DNA from: Watersipora subatra
Lineage: Eukaryota > Bryozoa > Gymnolaemata > Cheilostomatida > Watersiporidae
Assembly: GCF_963576615.1 (NCBI RefSeq)
Contig: NC_088717.1
Location: 54,780,526 to 54,844,525, forward strand
Direction: 5' to 3'
DNA: 64,000 nt
Below are positions 1 to 12,228 of this stretch, piece after piece. A program made the translations under genes and the position numbers. The first letter of the stretch is position 1. Each line of letters begins with the position of its first letter. Under the pieces are notes generated by a model. It did not search any database. It saw nothing but the letters and a program-made list of their open reading frames with translations, and was not told the DNA's origin.

Positions 1-50
1 ACATCTCATTGATTACCCAAGGATTAAAGTGGTTTATCAGATCAGTTACT

Positions 51-895
51 ATGGCTTTACGTACATCAAGCAGAGACAGTGAGTATCCTGTTTTATTTCT
101 TAATGTTGTTTTCATTCATGCTTACCATTGGTATAAATATTTTAATATTACATCTTAATTGGTGCCAACGCAATGTCACACATACTCGTACGCAACGCAA
201 TGTAGGATAACTAGCTAGTAGACCAACATTGTTTATCTAATACTGGTTGTCGGTGTGGGATTAACTGTATTTATTGGTCTCGGTGGCAATTCTATTTTCA
301 CTCATGTCACCAAGAATGAACGCTCACATATTACTTTTTTATATCAGTTGTGATGTATTTAAATTTGCAAAAAGTAATTATGTTACCGACACCGTATCTT
401 TTATATGCATCATTATTTGCAGACATTCTGGATGAATTCGTGACACCGCCTAAAAAACGCTGCCGCACCGATGAAGAAAAGCGGAAAAGAGATGTCGAAA
501 AACACAAACTCAGACCTCCGTGCACACGCACAAAGCTAAACTGCCGTGATAAGATATCTCAAGAAACCTGAATCAACACATACTCAGCTTTTTGGCAGCT
601 AACTAAGCAGCAGAGAGACATTCAGATGTTTAGCCTCCTAGATGTGACTGAACCAAAAACATTGAAGCGGGATGCTTCCTCTAACCGTGATCGAACCATC
701 ACATACCACATTAAAGATCCTTCTGGTGCAAGGCAGAGAGTGTGTAAAACATTCTTTCTGAGCACACATGGATACCTGATTAACACATCGAGCATCATCA
801 ACGATATGCATCAAATTTGGACTAATAAGTCACATTTGATGGGATTAGCAAGTTTAATCCCTTCAATTAGCAAAATGGGGGAATCGATTCATTGA
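51..895 (+). pseudogene. Degraded Cys-rich protein of an uncharacterised transposon-associated type
   Basis: A first segment 51-78 (ATG at 51, donor GTGAGT) fits in phase with an acceptor at 421-422 and an exon from 423. The joined frame has a basic region rich in Lys/Arg, then RPPC with spaced Cys and KISQE, an in-frame TGA at 569-571, and continues in the same frame through SAFWQLTKQQRD and a segment ending VCKTFFLSTHG, stopping at 893-895. The order of RPPC, AFW and VCKTFFLST is one I associate with uncharacterised proteins repeated in many invertebrate genomes and often linked to transposons; that is recall, not a search. The internal stop and lack of a downstream body mark it as broken, or as a stop-containing allele. 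The left end could belong to a longer gene outside the window. Confidence 0.45.
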
Positions 896-1271
896 ATTGT
901 TTGGTTATGCCTGCCTTTCAGGATGCTAACCACAAACAAGATAGTCATGCAAAACATAACAACTTCAATTGTTGGGTTTTGCCAGATCACTCTCACATGA
1001 AGCCAGTAGCATCAATGTTCTGTCAAAACAAAATAACTGACCCAAAATTCATTTTACTGAGCAAAAACAACTGTGATTTTTCAGTGGAGGTGAACAATGA
1101 TATGTTCAAATATTTGTACCAAATATGAAGTGTTAAGTGCAATATTTCCAGGTTGGCACCAATTTAAACTTTGAAAAGCTGTACTGAAAACTTTTTGTTT
1201 AGGCAATTATTGGGTTTTGCCAGATCAGGGCAGTATAGGTTTCACAAAGTTTTCGGCAAGAAATAATCAAC

Positions 1272-2332
1272 ATGTCGGTGGTCTGGGAGTTCATGAAGAA
1301 GCCAGTCACGAAAGGAAAATACCAAGTTATTTGTACAATATGCAAAAGCAAGTTAAAGGTTGACTTGCAACAAAATTCACATTACAGTTATTTGGTATCA
1401 TAAGATTCACCATGTCTTACTCTGTCGTGTTGTAGGTGTGAAATATATGGGAATGTGATTACAAACTCTTAAAAGCCAAAAAACGAACAGTTAATCGCAG
1501 CCACACGAGACCGCAGTAGTTTGGATTCGCTTTCCAAAACGGCTCAAATGGGATGTAGTTGTTACAAAATGGTTTCTGTTTACACCTTCATGCAACCTCA
1601 TTCGTGAAAATATTTTCACAAATGTACTTCACGCATTCAATAAAACCATGTCTATTGTTCTTACTCGTCTGTTTTATCGTCATTGTAATGCTGTCACTTT
1701 TAGCACTGATATCTTATAACTTACCGTAAAAAATCGTTAAATGTTTTAACCTTAGCTCGAAGGAGTACCAATCATGACGAGCCTGTTGGTCACCTGTGAT
1801 AATCAAAAAGCGCTGCAAAAATTATTTTCGAAGTATTGGGTCACGTGATCAGATTATGACTTGACAATTGAATAATGCTGAAACAAAACTGTAAAGTAGA
1901 GAGCATCTATATTTGAGGCGGAGTATTCGGTAAAACCCGAAGTGTTTGTCATAAACTAGTGCTATGATAAGTTTTATATTGAGCTTTTTATTGGCTTTTC
2001 AATTCACGTGAGAACATCACGTGACAAGACGATAACCAAACTGTAATGACTACATCAGAGAAATAAACAGAATCCAATCTACGGCGGCTTTTCGTTTTTG
2101 AGCTTTTAAGAGCTTGTAATCACATTTCCACGTATTTGGCACCTACAACACAACAGAGTAAGACATGGTGAATCTTTTGATACCAAATAACTGTAATGTG
2201 AATTTTGTTGCAAGTCAACCTTTAAGCTACAAAGAAGGATCCACCTCAATACTATTGAGGCATTTACAACAAGGGCATCCTGAGGAACTTAAAAGCGCGT
2301 CTAAGAACCTTCAATCCAGCAAATTTATTTTA
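1272..2332 (+). pseudogene. BED-type zinc-finger fragment split by a transposon
   Basis: 1272-1352 reads MSVVWEFMKKPVTKGKYQ, then a CxxC pair (CTIC). The frame stops making sense where a TTAA-flanked element begins at 1353. After that element, 2222-2332 continues in the matching frame with LSYKEGSTSILLRHLQQGHP, supplying the two His of a BED finger. Without the element and one TTAA the frame is continuous. BED fingers of this form begin hAT transposases and their domesticated relatives. No catalytic body follows within 3 kb. Confidence 0.6.
1353..2225. mobile_element. TTAA-flanked transposon with about 120-bp terminal inverted repeats, copy 1
   Basis: TTAA at 1353-1356 and 2222-2225 flank termini AGGTTGACTTGCAACA and its complement. 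The inverted repeats run about 1357-1477 and 2099-2221. No transposase ORF is present, so the element is non-autonomous. TTAA target duplications occur in piggyBac and Kolobok superfamilies; I cannot choose between them. The insertion site is inside a BED finger. Confidence 0.8.
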
Positions 2333-2992
2333 TTTTTAGTTTCTTTCACTAATACCAGAAGTTTTAGAGAAGTGATGGATTTTTGGTATTCTACAGTTGG
2401 TAAATGGTGAGTATAAATCAAACAGAATGTTAATTGCAGGATAAAGTCTCAGTTTCTCTTCCCGATAATTGAAGTGAAATTTAATTTAATCTAAAACTTG
2501 ATAAACCTAATAGGAATACCAAGAAACAATCATAAAATAAATCACCAAAGCTGTTAACATTTTGTAACTTTATAAACTATTTTTTAATAGTAAGACAATG
2601 ATCATGTTTTATTAAGAATTTATTTTTACCATTTAATACATGGCATACATATCTATAATAACCACATTCAAAATTATGTCTTAGTTACACTACCTTTGCT
2701 TTTAAATTGTTCATTCAGAATTCGGTTACAATACATGTATGTTATGTAAACGGAAATATTCATGAAAATAACTTTTTATTACAGGAGTTGTCTAATCTTT
2801 GTTGCTATTTTTAGAAATAGTCACAACTTGGAAGTTGTGCGGGAAGTTTTGCGGAAAATTCCATTTATGCAAAATATTACAACTGTCATAACATGGTTGA
2901 AAATAATAGGGTCACTGTGTTCCCATTTCTAGTTGATGGACAAGAAGCAATCGCCATCCTAGCGAAAGGATAGAAATCGTTAACGATTAACT

Positions 2993-3850
2993 TTAAAGGT
3001 TGACTTTTAACAAAATTTACATTAAAGTTATTTGGTATCAAAAGATTCCCCATGTCTTATTCTGCTGTGTTGCAGGTGCAAAATATGTGGAAATATGATT
3101 ACAAGCTCTTAAAAGCTCAAAAACGAACAGTTAAACGCAGCCATCACGAGGCTGCCGTAGATTAATCCCTTTCCGAAACGGCTTAAATTGGACGTAGTTG
3201 TACAAGATGGCTTCTGTTTACACTTTCATGCAACCTCATTCGTCGAAATATTTTCACAAATAAACTTCACACATTCAATAAAACAATATCTATTGTCCTT
3301 ACACGTCTATTTCATCATCATTGTAATGCTGTCACTTTCAGCACTGGTATCTTATAACCTACTGTAAAAGCTTGTTCAATTTTTTAACCTTAGCTCGAAG
3401 GAGTACATATCATTCTCTGATAAACATGATGAGCCTGTTAGTCACCTGTGAAAATCGAAAAATGCTGCAGAAATTATTCGCGCTGTTTGGCAGGAAGTAC
3501 GGGTCACATGATCAGATTACGACTAGACGATTAGACCAAGCCAAAACAAAACTGTAAAGTAGGGAACATTTATATTTGATACGGGCTCTTCAGTAAAACC
3601 CGAAGTGCTTTTCATAAACTAGTGCTACGAGAAGTTTTATATTGAGCCTTTTATTGGCCTTAGTGGCCTTTCAATTTAGGTGAGAACACGTGACAAAACA
3701 ATAATGAAATGTAATGACTACGTCAGAGAATTAAAATGATTCCTATCTACGGCGTCTTCGTGATGGCTGCGATTAGCTGATCCTTTTTGAGCTTTCAAGA
3801 GCTTGTAATCACATTTCCACATATTTGGCACCTACAGCACGTAACAGAAG
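2993..3850. mobile_element. Second copy of the TTAA-flanked element, right end damaged
   Basis: Starts TTAAAGGTTGACTTTTAACA and follows copy 1 (1353-2225) through its length, including the blocks around CACGAGGCTGCC and the AGAGCTTGTAATCACATTTC arm. Similarity ends near 3847, so the outermost part of the right inverted repeat is missing. It is more diverged from its partner arm than copy 1. Confidence 0.75.
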
Positions 3851-3929
3851 CCAAAATGTTAACACTTCACAACACTAACAGCCTTCAAATGTTCAGCAAT
3901 TACTATTTTCTTCCATCTAAATATAAATA

Positions 3930-4560
3930 TAAGTGTTTGCCTGTCTGTCTGCGGGACTGAGCTTGTATGTCAATTTACTCTCATCTCAAGGCAACATTTC
4001 CTATATAAAATAAATAATTAAAAATTAATAATTTACCATATTATGAAAAACCTAAAGAGAATATTATGGTAGACAAGCGTGTTTAAGTGTTATAATTCAG
4101 TACCTACACTAAAAAAGTAACAAATACTTAATTAGTTCTTATGATCTGCAATAAAATGTGACATCCCTTTGTCCACTATTGAATGGAGTTTTTACCTTAA
4201 GACAGACGCTGTGGATAACGGTGCTTGGAAGGAAACTTGAGAGCAACGCATTCGATACACTAAACTTTTGTGACTCTGTGTGAGAAAAATTTTGAATTTA
4301 ACTTAAATCCTTTAGCTTACTAAAGGATTTAAGTTATTAAGGATTTAAGGATTATAAAGGATTATAAGGATTATAAAAGATTTAAGGATTTAAGGATTTA
4401 CTTACTAGCTTTACACATACTTGAAGCAAAGTTTTAATCTTTCACTGCACTTACTTTAATTTTGCAATCATGTTTTTTTGGTTATGTTTTGTTTCCGGTT
4501 ATGCATTTTTGCCGCGTATTCACTATGACTTTTAGCCAATCTGTTAAAAACATTTTTCAA
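3930..4560. mobile_element. Degraded relative of the 29180-29957 MITE
   Basis: Blocks such as GAGCTTGTATGTCAA, GTAACAAATACTTA, TATGATCTGCAATAAAATGT and GCTTACTAAAG recur in the same order in the element at 29180-29957. The TIR ends are not clear here. 4320-4400 is a small tract of repeated AAGGATTTAAGGATTATA. Confidence 0.5.
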
Positions 4561-4806
4561 AATGATTCAAGAAAAAAGACCAAGCGATGCTGTTCTTGAA
4601 AGGGGGTTCCCACATATTTGATCACATATTCAAGGCAACTGCCACTGATTTTGTTTATATAAGATGAATCATGATGACCCACGATAAAGGCAATGAATTG
4701 GGTTTACTACAATTTTAGAAATAAATATAAAAACTTTACTAAAATTTTAAAGATAATTCAAACAGACGTGTATATAGTTGGGAGTAAAAGGCACTAAAAT
4801 ACTCAC

Positions 4807-7800
4807 CACGTGGGCCAGAGTTGGGAAAGCACTTTTCAACCATAGGGGCAGCAGCAAATGCACACCGCAAAATCTCCGAGTAACAGGCAACCCATTCCAT
4901 ATCAGTTCCGAGAAGAGTTGGAAGCCTGTAAGGCTCTAGCCAGTACTTGTTCACACCATCTATCTCTTCATGATCGACCACATTACCACAGACCATGCCA
5001 CCGATCCATTCTCTTACATACCTGCAAGCCACAGTCAGCGATGGTCAGTCAGCTGATAAGTACAGCTGTGTAATACTGTAGCGAAAATTTCTAAATCACA
5101 ATGAGAACTACGAATCTGTCTAGTGCTCTCTAGTTATAATACCTTGCGTGAACAAAAATTTTTGCAAATGATTTGTCGATACAGGAGTTGTGTAACCTTC
5201 CTTGCATAGAAACTTTGCAGACATTTTTTTCAAGCAACATATTACAACCGCCAGTAAATCTAATGGGTGTTATCAAATGTTTAATCAAAATTTTGCTGTA
5301 CGATGACTTTTCGTTTCCAATCCGGCACCGTATCAACTTCTTTTGGCATTGAGACTGATATCAAACTATCAATACTGACAGTGAAGTTGCTTATAAAATA
5401 CAAACGCCTCTCGCATTTTCAAAAGAGAACTGATAGTTGTTGTGCTTCTTCCTATGCACTCACGGAAGAGCTATCGATGTTTTTTTGTAATCAGCTGGTT
5501 ACAGAACGGTAGGTGAAAGCTGTGAAGAATGCATGTGCATATGCCACTATGCATCTTGTTGACAAAATGGCCTGAGATCTTTATTGATACTCAATGATTG
5601 TAGGCTATAATAACTCACTGCTCATTGACCATGCTTAGTAAACGTTAAAAAATTATTGTTAAAATTGTGTGCAGGGTCGCTACCCTGAATGATTATAATG
5701 TCGATTGCTTTTCATTACGCCAGAGGCAGAGAGAGGATAACTTCAAGGATATGTCTAAATTACTGCTTATTTAAAAATATCAACTTGCACTAAGTTCTAG
5801 TAAATTTTATCAGAAAGTATCGATATTTTTCTATCATTTGCGATTGTTTTTTATGTTTGAGGTGATCCGACTGTCAGAATGTTTCAAGGTTAAAATCGAC
5901 AAAACTTGTTTAAAATGCTCAGAAGAAAAATATGCGTAAAATGACATCACTAGTTGCTATCATTTTTATAGTTGATATTCGCTATTGCTTTCAAGTTACA
6001 GCATTCCTCATCTCTATTCTATCAGTCCCTTTGCAACTATAGACATCATAACCACACTTTCGCTTGATCCGAGTGTGCCAACCACGAACGAGTGTGTGAA
6101 TTTTGATCTTGACACATCCTGGCAGTCAGATGACTTCAAACATCAAAAACAATCACAAATGATAGAAAAATACCGACACTTCATGGTAAAATCTACTAGA
6201 GTTTGTGCAAGTTCACCTTTAAACCCTTTAAAATAGTCGGCATATAAAATCTAAAATTCCATATTCCTGAGATAGACCTTCAGTTTACTACCAAATATGT
6301 TGGGGAGCTAGAGCCTCTCTTGCTCTTAGTGTCCTTGCAGCGATGAGTGTTATGAATACAGGTTTCCTCTAGCCTATTCCTTTGAGTGCGTGAGGGTGTG
6401 TTTACAACTTTAGATTAGGTGATTTTACTAATTAAAATCAACAACTAACAAAACCTGATATAGAATGAGTGATCCAAGCATGCAGAAGATCCAAGCATGC
6501 AGAAGCGATCTATCAAAATCAAATACTGGCTGATGATTGGTTAGCCATGATTTACACTATCTTGAATTATTTTAGTTGTATCACTATTGTTATTACGCTC
6601 TCAAATCTCTCAGCATGTGTTTGTCTCACTCATAATCAAGTTTCAAAAAGATGAGCCTATTTCTTATTGGTCACTCGCTGTTAAGCAAGGAATTTCATTG
6701 GCCAATGACAGAAGTAAACAAACTGCACGTGACAACTAGTGCTTGACACAGGCGAATTGCGCGCCAACTTACATAATTATGGATTGAAACACTTGACTGC
6801 ATCCGCTGACTAGAGTGTAGTTTAGTGGAGTCTTCTGACTACACAGAATGCAGTTTTTGAGAAACTTTTCCATAGAGACACGGCAAAAAATTCTTTGTAA
6901 ATGGACTATTAACGTGTCTGCTAGCTTGGGAGAGGTTTTATAATGCCCTTCCAGGTACGGAGCTGCTAAAGCCAAATGATCTTTCTATTTCTCGCGAATT
7001 CTATGTGTGATGTAACGCTTTAGTAGAAACAACAAAAAATTGTCGTTATTGCAAAAACAAGAGCAATATTTGCGCACTAAAAATATGTAGTAGAGATACC
7101 AGGCTAAATGGGATGCCTAAAGAAACGTAATCGTACATAATATTTTAACAAAATACATTTGCATAGCATAACAAATCATAAATCAACATAATATATTAGT
7201 ATAATATATTTGCAAACTACATATATTAGCAAAATATATTAGTATAATATATTAACACGGCTCATAATGTGGTGAGCGGCTGTGGCTAACTGATCTAGAG
7301 TCTTGACCTGGGAACAGAGGATTGGGGTGAATCCTAAACCACATACTCTGCCCAAACAAGCAATACAAAGAAGACAGCGAGGTCACTCAAAGCATGACAA
7401 GACTGCCAAGATGTAACAAAACACAATATATTACTGAAAGTCATTGCAGACATGTTTAATTGTTGGTTGAGAATGGGTTGCTGAATGTACGAGTCATTCT
7501 ATTGGTCACTAAAGCCTATTCAAGTCTTTTCCTTTTTCTGAACTGCTGACCTGGTGTGAAACACAGTTTCTATTGAGTAGTTGGTGTAACCACCAGAGTT
7601 CTATGTGATTTTTTACATACTAACCGTTACACTAAGCAGTCGGAATCCCATTCACTATGTTTCCACGACGCGCATGATTCGCAAACTTGAGCCGATCCGC
7701 AAGTTAAACGCATCATGGAAACTGCATAAATTCGCAAGCTAAGAGAATTTTGCAATTCGCAAAACTTTATCGAATCCATCATGCTTTCGAATTATGGAAA

Positions 7801-10800
7801 CAGCACTTGCGAATGATTCGCATTAAAATACCGTGCCAGCTATTCAATTTTAAACATTTTCAATACTTCCATGGTCTTTCTCGATTGAGTTTGCAAATAT
7901 CTTAGATGCTCAATATCTGAGAGCAAAAATTCATCTGTTTATGGCTGTCATAGTTGCCACCTATTTCTTTAAGACTGGTTCACACTATGTCATCATATGT
8001 CGTCATTGTCTTATTGGCGATTATTCTTCAACTATGTGCACTATAAACTGATGACATGCTGATACTTTCCTAATAGTACATGATATACTTTCCTAATAGT
8101 TTGCCGAGTATCCAAGATAGCCTGTGCAATGTGTACCACTTTGGCGATAATGATTGGCCGTCGGCGGATTGCTCCATCTATATTTTTTTCATGACAGTTG
8201 CTGCTGGACTAGTATTTCGACGTTTATGTGACCACATTGAATAATAAGAGTGCTGTCACGGGCATCTTGCTGATGTAAACGATATGGGTTTGTGATAGTG
8301 CAAACACTGTTATCGCAGACAATCACAGAAGCTTTGCGTGATTAACCCCAACATACAGCGATATTGACTCTATACCTATTGTGACCTTATTTACACCTTA
8401 TATAATACCCTATCGAGACTCTATTTACACCTTATACAATACGCTAGACAAGGTAGTACAAGTGTGAACCTGCGATATTCTTTGGGGATTATTTGTCTCC
8501 GTAACATCGGACTTGATTCGATAACATGTAGTAGTTTATGCATTTAATAAGTCGTTTTACATAAACGTATGAGGGGTTTTTACTGTGTAATATGGGAGTG
8601 AATTTAGAAGATCCTCACACCAACTTGTTGGTCATAACCAGAACTTACATCTACATTGTGTAAATTGTTGATGATGTATTTATGGCACAATCATAGACCT
8701 ATTAATTATACTAACTATTAACCATAATAACTATAAGTATAGTTAATAGGTCTATGGGCACAATAGACAGTACAATCCTAGTAAAAACAGATATTTAAGA
8801 GACTGACACCAGTGACGTTATTTGCAGACATATCTGTTAAATCTACATGAATCCTAATGTTTCACATGCACTACTGATGGTATGTTTCAGATGCACTACT
8901 GATGGTATGTTTCGGATGCACTACTGATGGTATGTTTCAGATGCACTACTGATGGTACGTTTCAGAAGCACTACTGATGGTATGTTTCAGATGCACTACT
9001 GACGGTATGTTTCAGATGCACTACTGATGGTTTGTTTCAGATGCACTACTGATGGTACGTTTCAGATGCACTACTGATGGTATGTTTCAGATGCACTACT
9101 GATGGTACGTTTCGGATGCACTACTGATGGTATGTTTCAGATGTGCTACTGATGGTATGTTTCACATGCACTACTGATGGTATGTTTCAGATGCACTACT
9201 GATGGTATGTTTCAGATGTGCTACTGATGGTATGTTTCAGATGCACTACTGATGGTATGTTTCAGATGCACTACTGATGGTATGTTTCAGATGCACTACT
9301 GATGGTATGTTTCGGATGCACTACTGATGGTATGTTTCGGATGCACTACTGATGGTACGTTTCAGATGCACTACTGATGGTATGTTTCGGATGCACTACT
9401 GATGGTATGTTTCGGATGCACTACTGATGGTACGTTTCAGATGCACTACTGATGGTATGTTTCAGATGCACTACTGATGGTACGTTTCAGATGCACTACT
9501 GATGGTACGTTTCAGATGTGCTACTGATGGTACGTTTCAGATGCACTACTGATGGTATGTTTCAGATGCACTACTGATGGTACGTTTCAGATGCACTACT
9601 GATGGTATGCCGCTGTTGAACCATTTGTATCATCTGTTGAGCTTTAGTAGAATATGACGAACAGAAAAAATTAAATTGCTAAAATATCTATAACTCTTTA
9701 TATCTATGTTACACTCCCTAATATCTACAACAGGCATAATTTCTTCAAGAAGGCACATTAAGCAACATGGTTTTCCCGATTAATTAATTGAGCAAAAAAT
9801 TACCTATTGCGGAGTCTGAATATGTCAGACCCATAGATATATAAACCTTATATATCTATCTACATGTATATATCTATAGATATATAGGTTTATATATCTA
9901 TGGTCACACCTAACTTTATGCCTAATGTGATTATGATTAGGAACAAGGAGGCCAAAGTGACACTGATACTGATATAAGAAAGGGCCTTATTTGAGACAAA
10001 CCTATATATAATAAATAACATATTAATTATATATAATAATATACTTATATATAATATTATATAATAATAACATATATATAATTTAATATTATAATAAATA
10101 GTATATAATATAAAAGCTAGTCAAGATAAAATAAACACAAAAAATAACAATTGGTCACCGTGACAGTGCGAGTACTTAATTTGTACATGCTCTGTCTGGG
10201 TGACAGCGAGCGTTGCATTTCATTTCTTCCTCGCGGCAGCTGTATCAGTGTGACGAACACTGAACATCAAAACATTGAAACTTTACAAACCTTTGTCCAC
10301 CAGCAGCCTTCGCTGTTTTGCATGTTAGAGCAGTACTCTTTCAACAACCAATATGGCACCCTTTAGGCCTACCATTCTTGAGTAGGCAAGGCTTGACCCC
10401 CACCCAACCTATGTATGCCCAAGAGATTCTCCTATGGATAGCTCTATTCACATCAGGCAAAATATATTTACCTAATCCGAATGTCTTACCTAATTTGCCG
10501 ATAAAACGATAATTTGTGCCAACATTACTATAATAAGAGCAATGCTAAGGGTGTTAGGAAAATATTGTGCTTCATGAGAATCAAAACCAGATGAATGAAT
10601 GAACTCACACCAAGCACGCTACCAACTGCACCACTCTACCATATTGCTGAGATGATGAATAATTGTGCACATACTTACTACGCATGACACATGGGACTAC
10701 CGGCATATTAGCGTTAACAAAAGACAAAATGTTTGCTTAAAGTACACAATAAGTAAGTTAAAATATTGAGCGTAACATACATGTTTCTCAAAAGCTTTTA

Positions 10801-12026
10801 AAATGTTTAGCATTAATTTTATTATAGCAAATACATTGCAACTCCGCCTGCAGGGCGCTGTCTGTTGCTGTCATAGTTCACATTGGTCAACCGCTATGCT
10901 ACAGCTGGAAAATCTTGCCTATGTATTGATGATAGTGTGGACCAGCCTAAACTATCTCAGAGTTTGTAATTCACAAATGCAAATATGAACTAAGCATTTG
11001 AACATTAAAGAAACTACTATGCGAAAGTAATACTGCAAGCTTGTATTGACCTTGTATTGACCTTGAGCTTGTGTTGACTTAACATTCATTGGCTTTAGCT
11101 TTTGTATGCCGGCTTTAAAACCAGCCTAATCATAGAGGTGCTCATTTGATAGTTTTATGTGTCCGTGTACCAGTTTATCTTGAGAAATCTTGACAGGATT
11201 CAACCAGCCTTCTTTAAAAATTGCATGCAACTAATGTAGTCATTCGGAACTCTGGGATTTTCGAGATACTTAAAAAACTGCTACTTCGAAGTCCAATTTA
11301 AAAAAGTTTTTAAAACAATTTACATATTAATAAAAGTAGCTAAATTATTAGAATTATTAATATATTGTCATATATTAATACTTATAATATTTAGTATTCA
11401 AACTCAAGTTTGGTCTACTGAAAGTTATTCTTCAACAGCTTGTGAGCGGATAGGCAAAACCAAAAATGATTTTTGAGTAAGTAACCAAATATCTGTTTGC
11501 TTTGTTTGCCATTAGTTCTATCTGAATCTTTCACTATGATAAGATTTCATTGATAACATGTCATTACTTTGTTACCTCTCCTTAAAGTCAAGACTGTCAG
11601 CAAGCTGCTGACTGGTTACAGCTGTGTCCTTTGACTGAGCCAGCTGAGCTAAAGACTGGAAGAGACCCAACTTCACACCTGTAATAACGCAGTTCTGCTA
11701 GTTACTAGGCACAAATGACCACTCCAACTTTCACAGCAAATCATAGTGAAAGTTGTATTTCGTACGGTAGTACGGTAGTAGGTGATACTGGTGGACTGGT
11801 GCCAGTTAGAACTAGCTACGCTTTAACTGATCACTGCTTTGGTTATATTATTGCAGTCAATGCAGTGACCTGAACCTGCTTGTTTCACCTTCCACAAGAT
11901 GCAACCTTTGATCAATTGTGAATGACAGTGTTTCCCTCTCCAGCACTTACCTACTGATACGCCGAGTGCTATACCTCCGTGGTGGATCGTTACACCCAAT
12001 TCCTGCATAAATTTCTCAGCCGCCAT
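4807..12026 (-). CDS. Paralogous Rv2258c-like methyltransferase, first three exons only
   Basis: Exons 12026-11951 (76 nt), 11678-11576 (103 nt) and 5021-4807 (215 nt) on the minus strand, with GT/AG borders and phases 1, 2 and 1. Exons 1 and 2 are exactly the sizes of those in the complete copy at 33532-25186, and exon 3 is two codons longer. The peptide starts MAAEKFMQELGVTIHHGGIA, then GLFQSLAQLAQ and ERYVREWIGGMVCGNVVDHEE, parallel to the other copy. This is the winged-helix region; the methyltransferase exons should lie below 4807. I do not see them in 1-4806, where the sequence is mostly transposon, so they are either beyond the left edge or lost. Same strand and order as the other copy imply tandem duplication. 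The frame is intact in all three exons. Confidence 0.82.
5815..6200. repeat. Inverted pair of a dispersed ~110-bp module
   Basis: 5815-5935 contains TCTATCATTTGCGATTG followed by TTTGAGGTGAT and TTAAAATCGACAAAACTTG. The reverse complement recurs at about 6090-6200 (TGACTTCAAACATCAAAA, ACAATCACAAATGATAGAAA). Further copies are at about 25520-25650, 26160-26290, 27440-27570 and 62200-62345. Here it lies in intron 2 of the partial methyltransferase and could fold as a hairpin. Confidence 0.65.
7262..7430 (+). mobile_element. Possible tRNA-derived SINE
   Basis: GTGGCTAACTGATCTAGAG resembles a polymerase III A box, and about 35 bases on GATTGGGGTGAATCC resembles a B box, the spacing of a tRNA head. 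A non-tRNA body (GAAGACAGCGAGGTCACTCA) follows. No second copy was identified in the window, so the call is by form only. Confidence 0.45.
7640..8540. mobile_element. Two probable MITE-like segments
   Basis: 7640-7830 holds ATGTTTCCACGACGCGCATG near one end and repeated ATTCGCAA/TTCGCAAGC words in both orientations, as in short foldback elements. 7975-8480 begins TGGTTCACACTATGTCATC and closes near GTACAAGTGTGAACC, a rough inverted match. Neither has a clear target duplication or ORF. Confidence 0.35.
8690..8756. repeat. Short hairpin, 67 bp
   Basis: CATAGACCTATTAATTATAC pairs with GTATAGTTAATAGGTCTATG across a short AT-rich loop. No coding role. Confidence 0.7.
8859..9610 (+). repeat. 25-bp minisatellite, about 30 copies
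   Basis: Unit GATGCACTACTGATGGTATG plus TTTCA. Variants are confined to a few positions: TATG or TACG, CAGATG or CGGATG, GCACT or GTGCT, one CACATG type. The array is uninterrupted and lies in intron 2 of the partial methyltransferase. Confidence 0.95.
9831..9903. repeat. AT-rich hairpin
   Basis: CCATAGATATATAAACCT and AGGTTTATATATCTATGG flank a palindromic AT core; an AT-dinucleotide tract continues at 10000-10110. Confidence 0.6.
10111..11575. other. Intronic stretch with no supported feature
   Basis: Intron 2 of the partial methyltransferase, between the AT-rich tract and exon 2. Reading frames here are short and lack splice or compositional support; I see no repeat structure. Confidence 0.5.
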
Positions 12027-12228
12027 TATCCTAGGAGAGAGTGATGAATATGTACTCGCTGAGGCCTGCTGACCATTGGCTTGAAAGAATTAGCGATGCA
12101 TGAAGTCTGCAAAGCTCAAATCAAGTGTCAAGTTATCAAATAACAGTATCACGCTGGTGGATGGTTGTTTATCCTTGTTACGAGGCTATCATACGAGGGG
12201 CATTGAAATCAATCATCTTCTATGGGTC

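Noticed and set aside
8859-9610. CRISPR array
   Set aside because: Units are contiguous with no spacers and the DNA is clearly eukaryotic.
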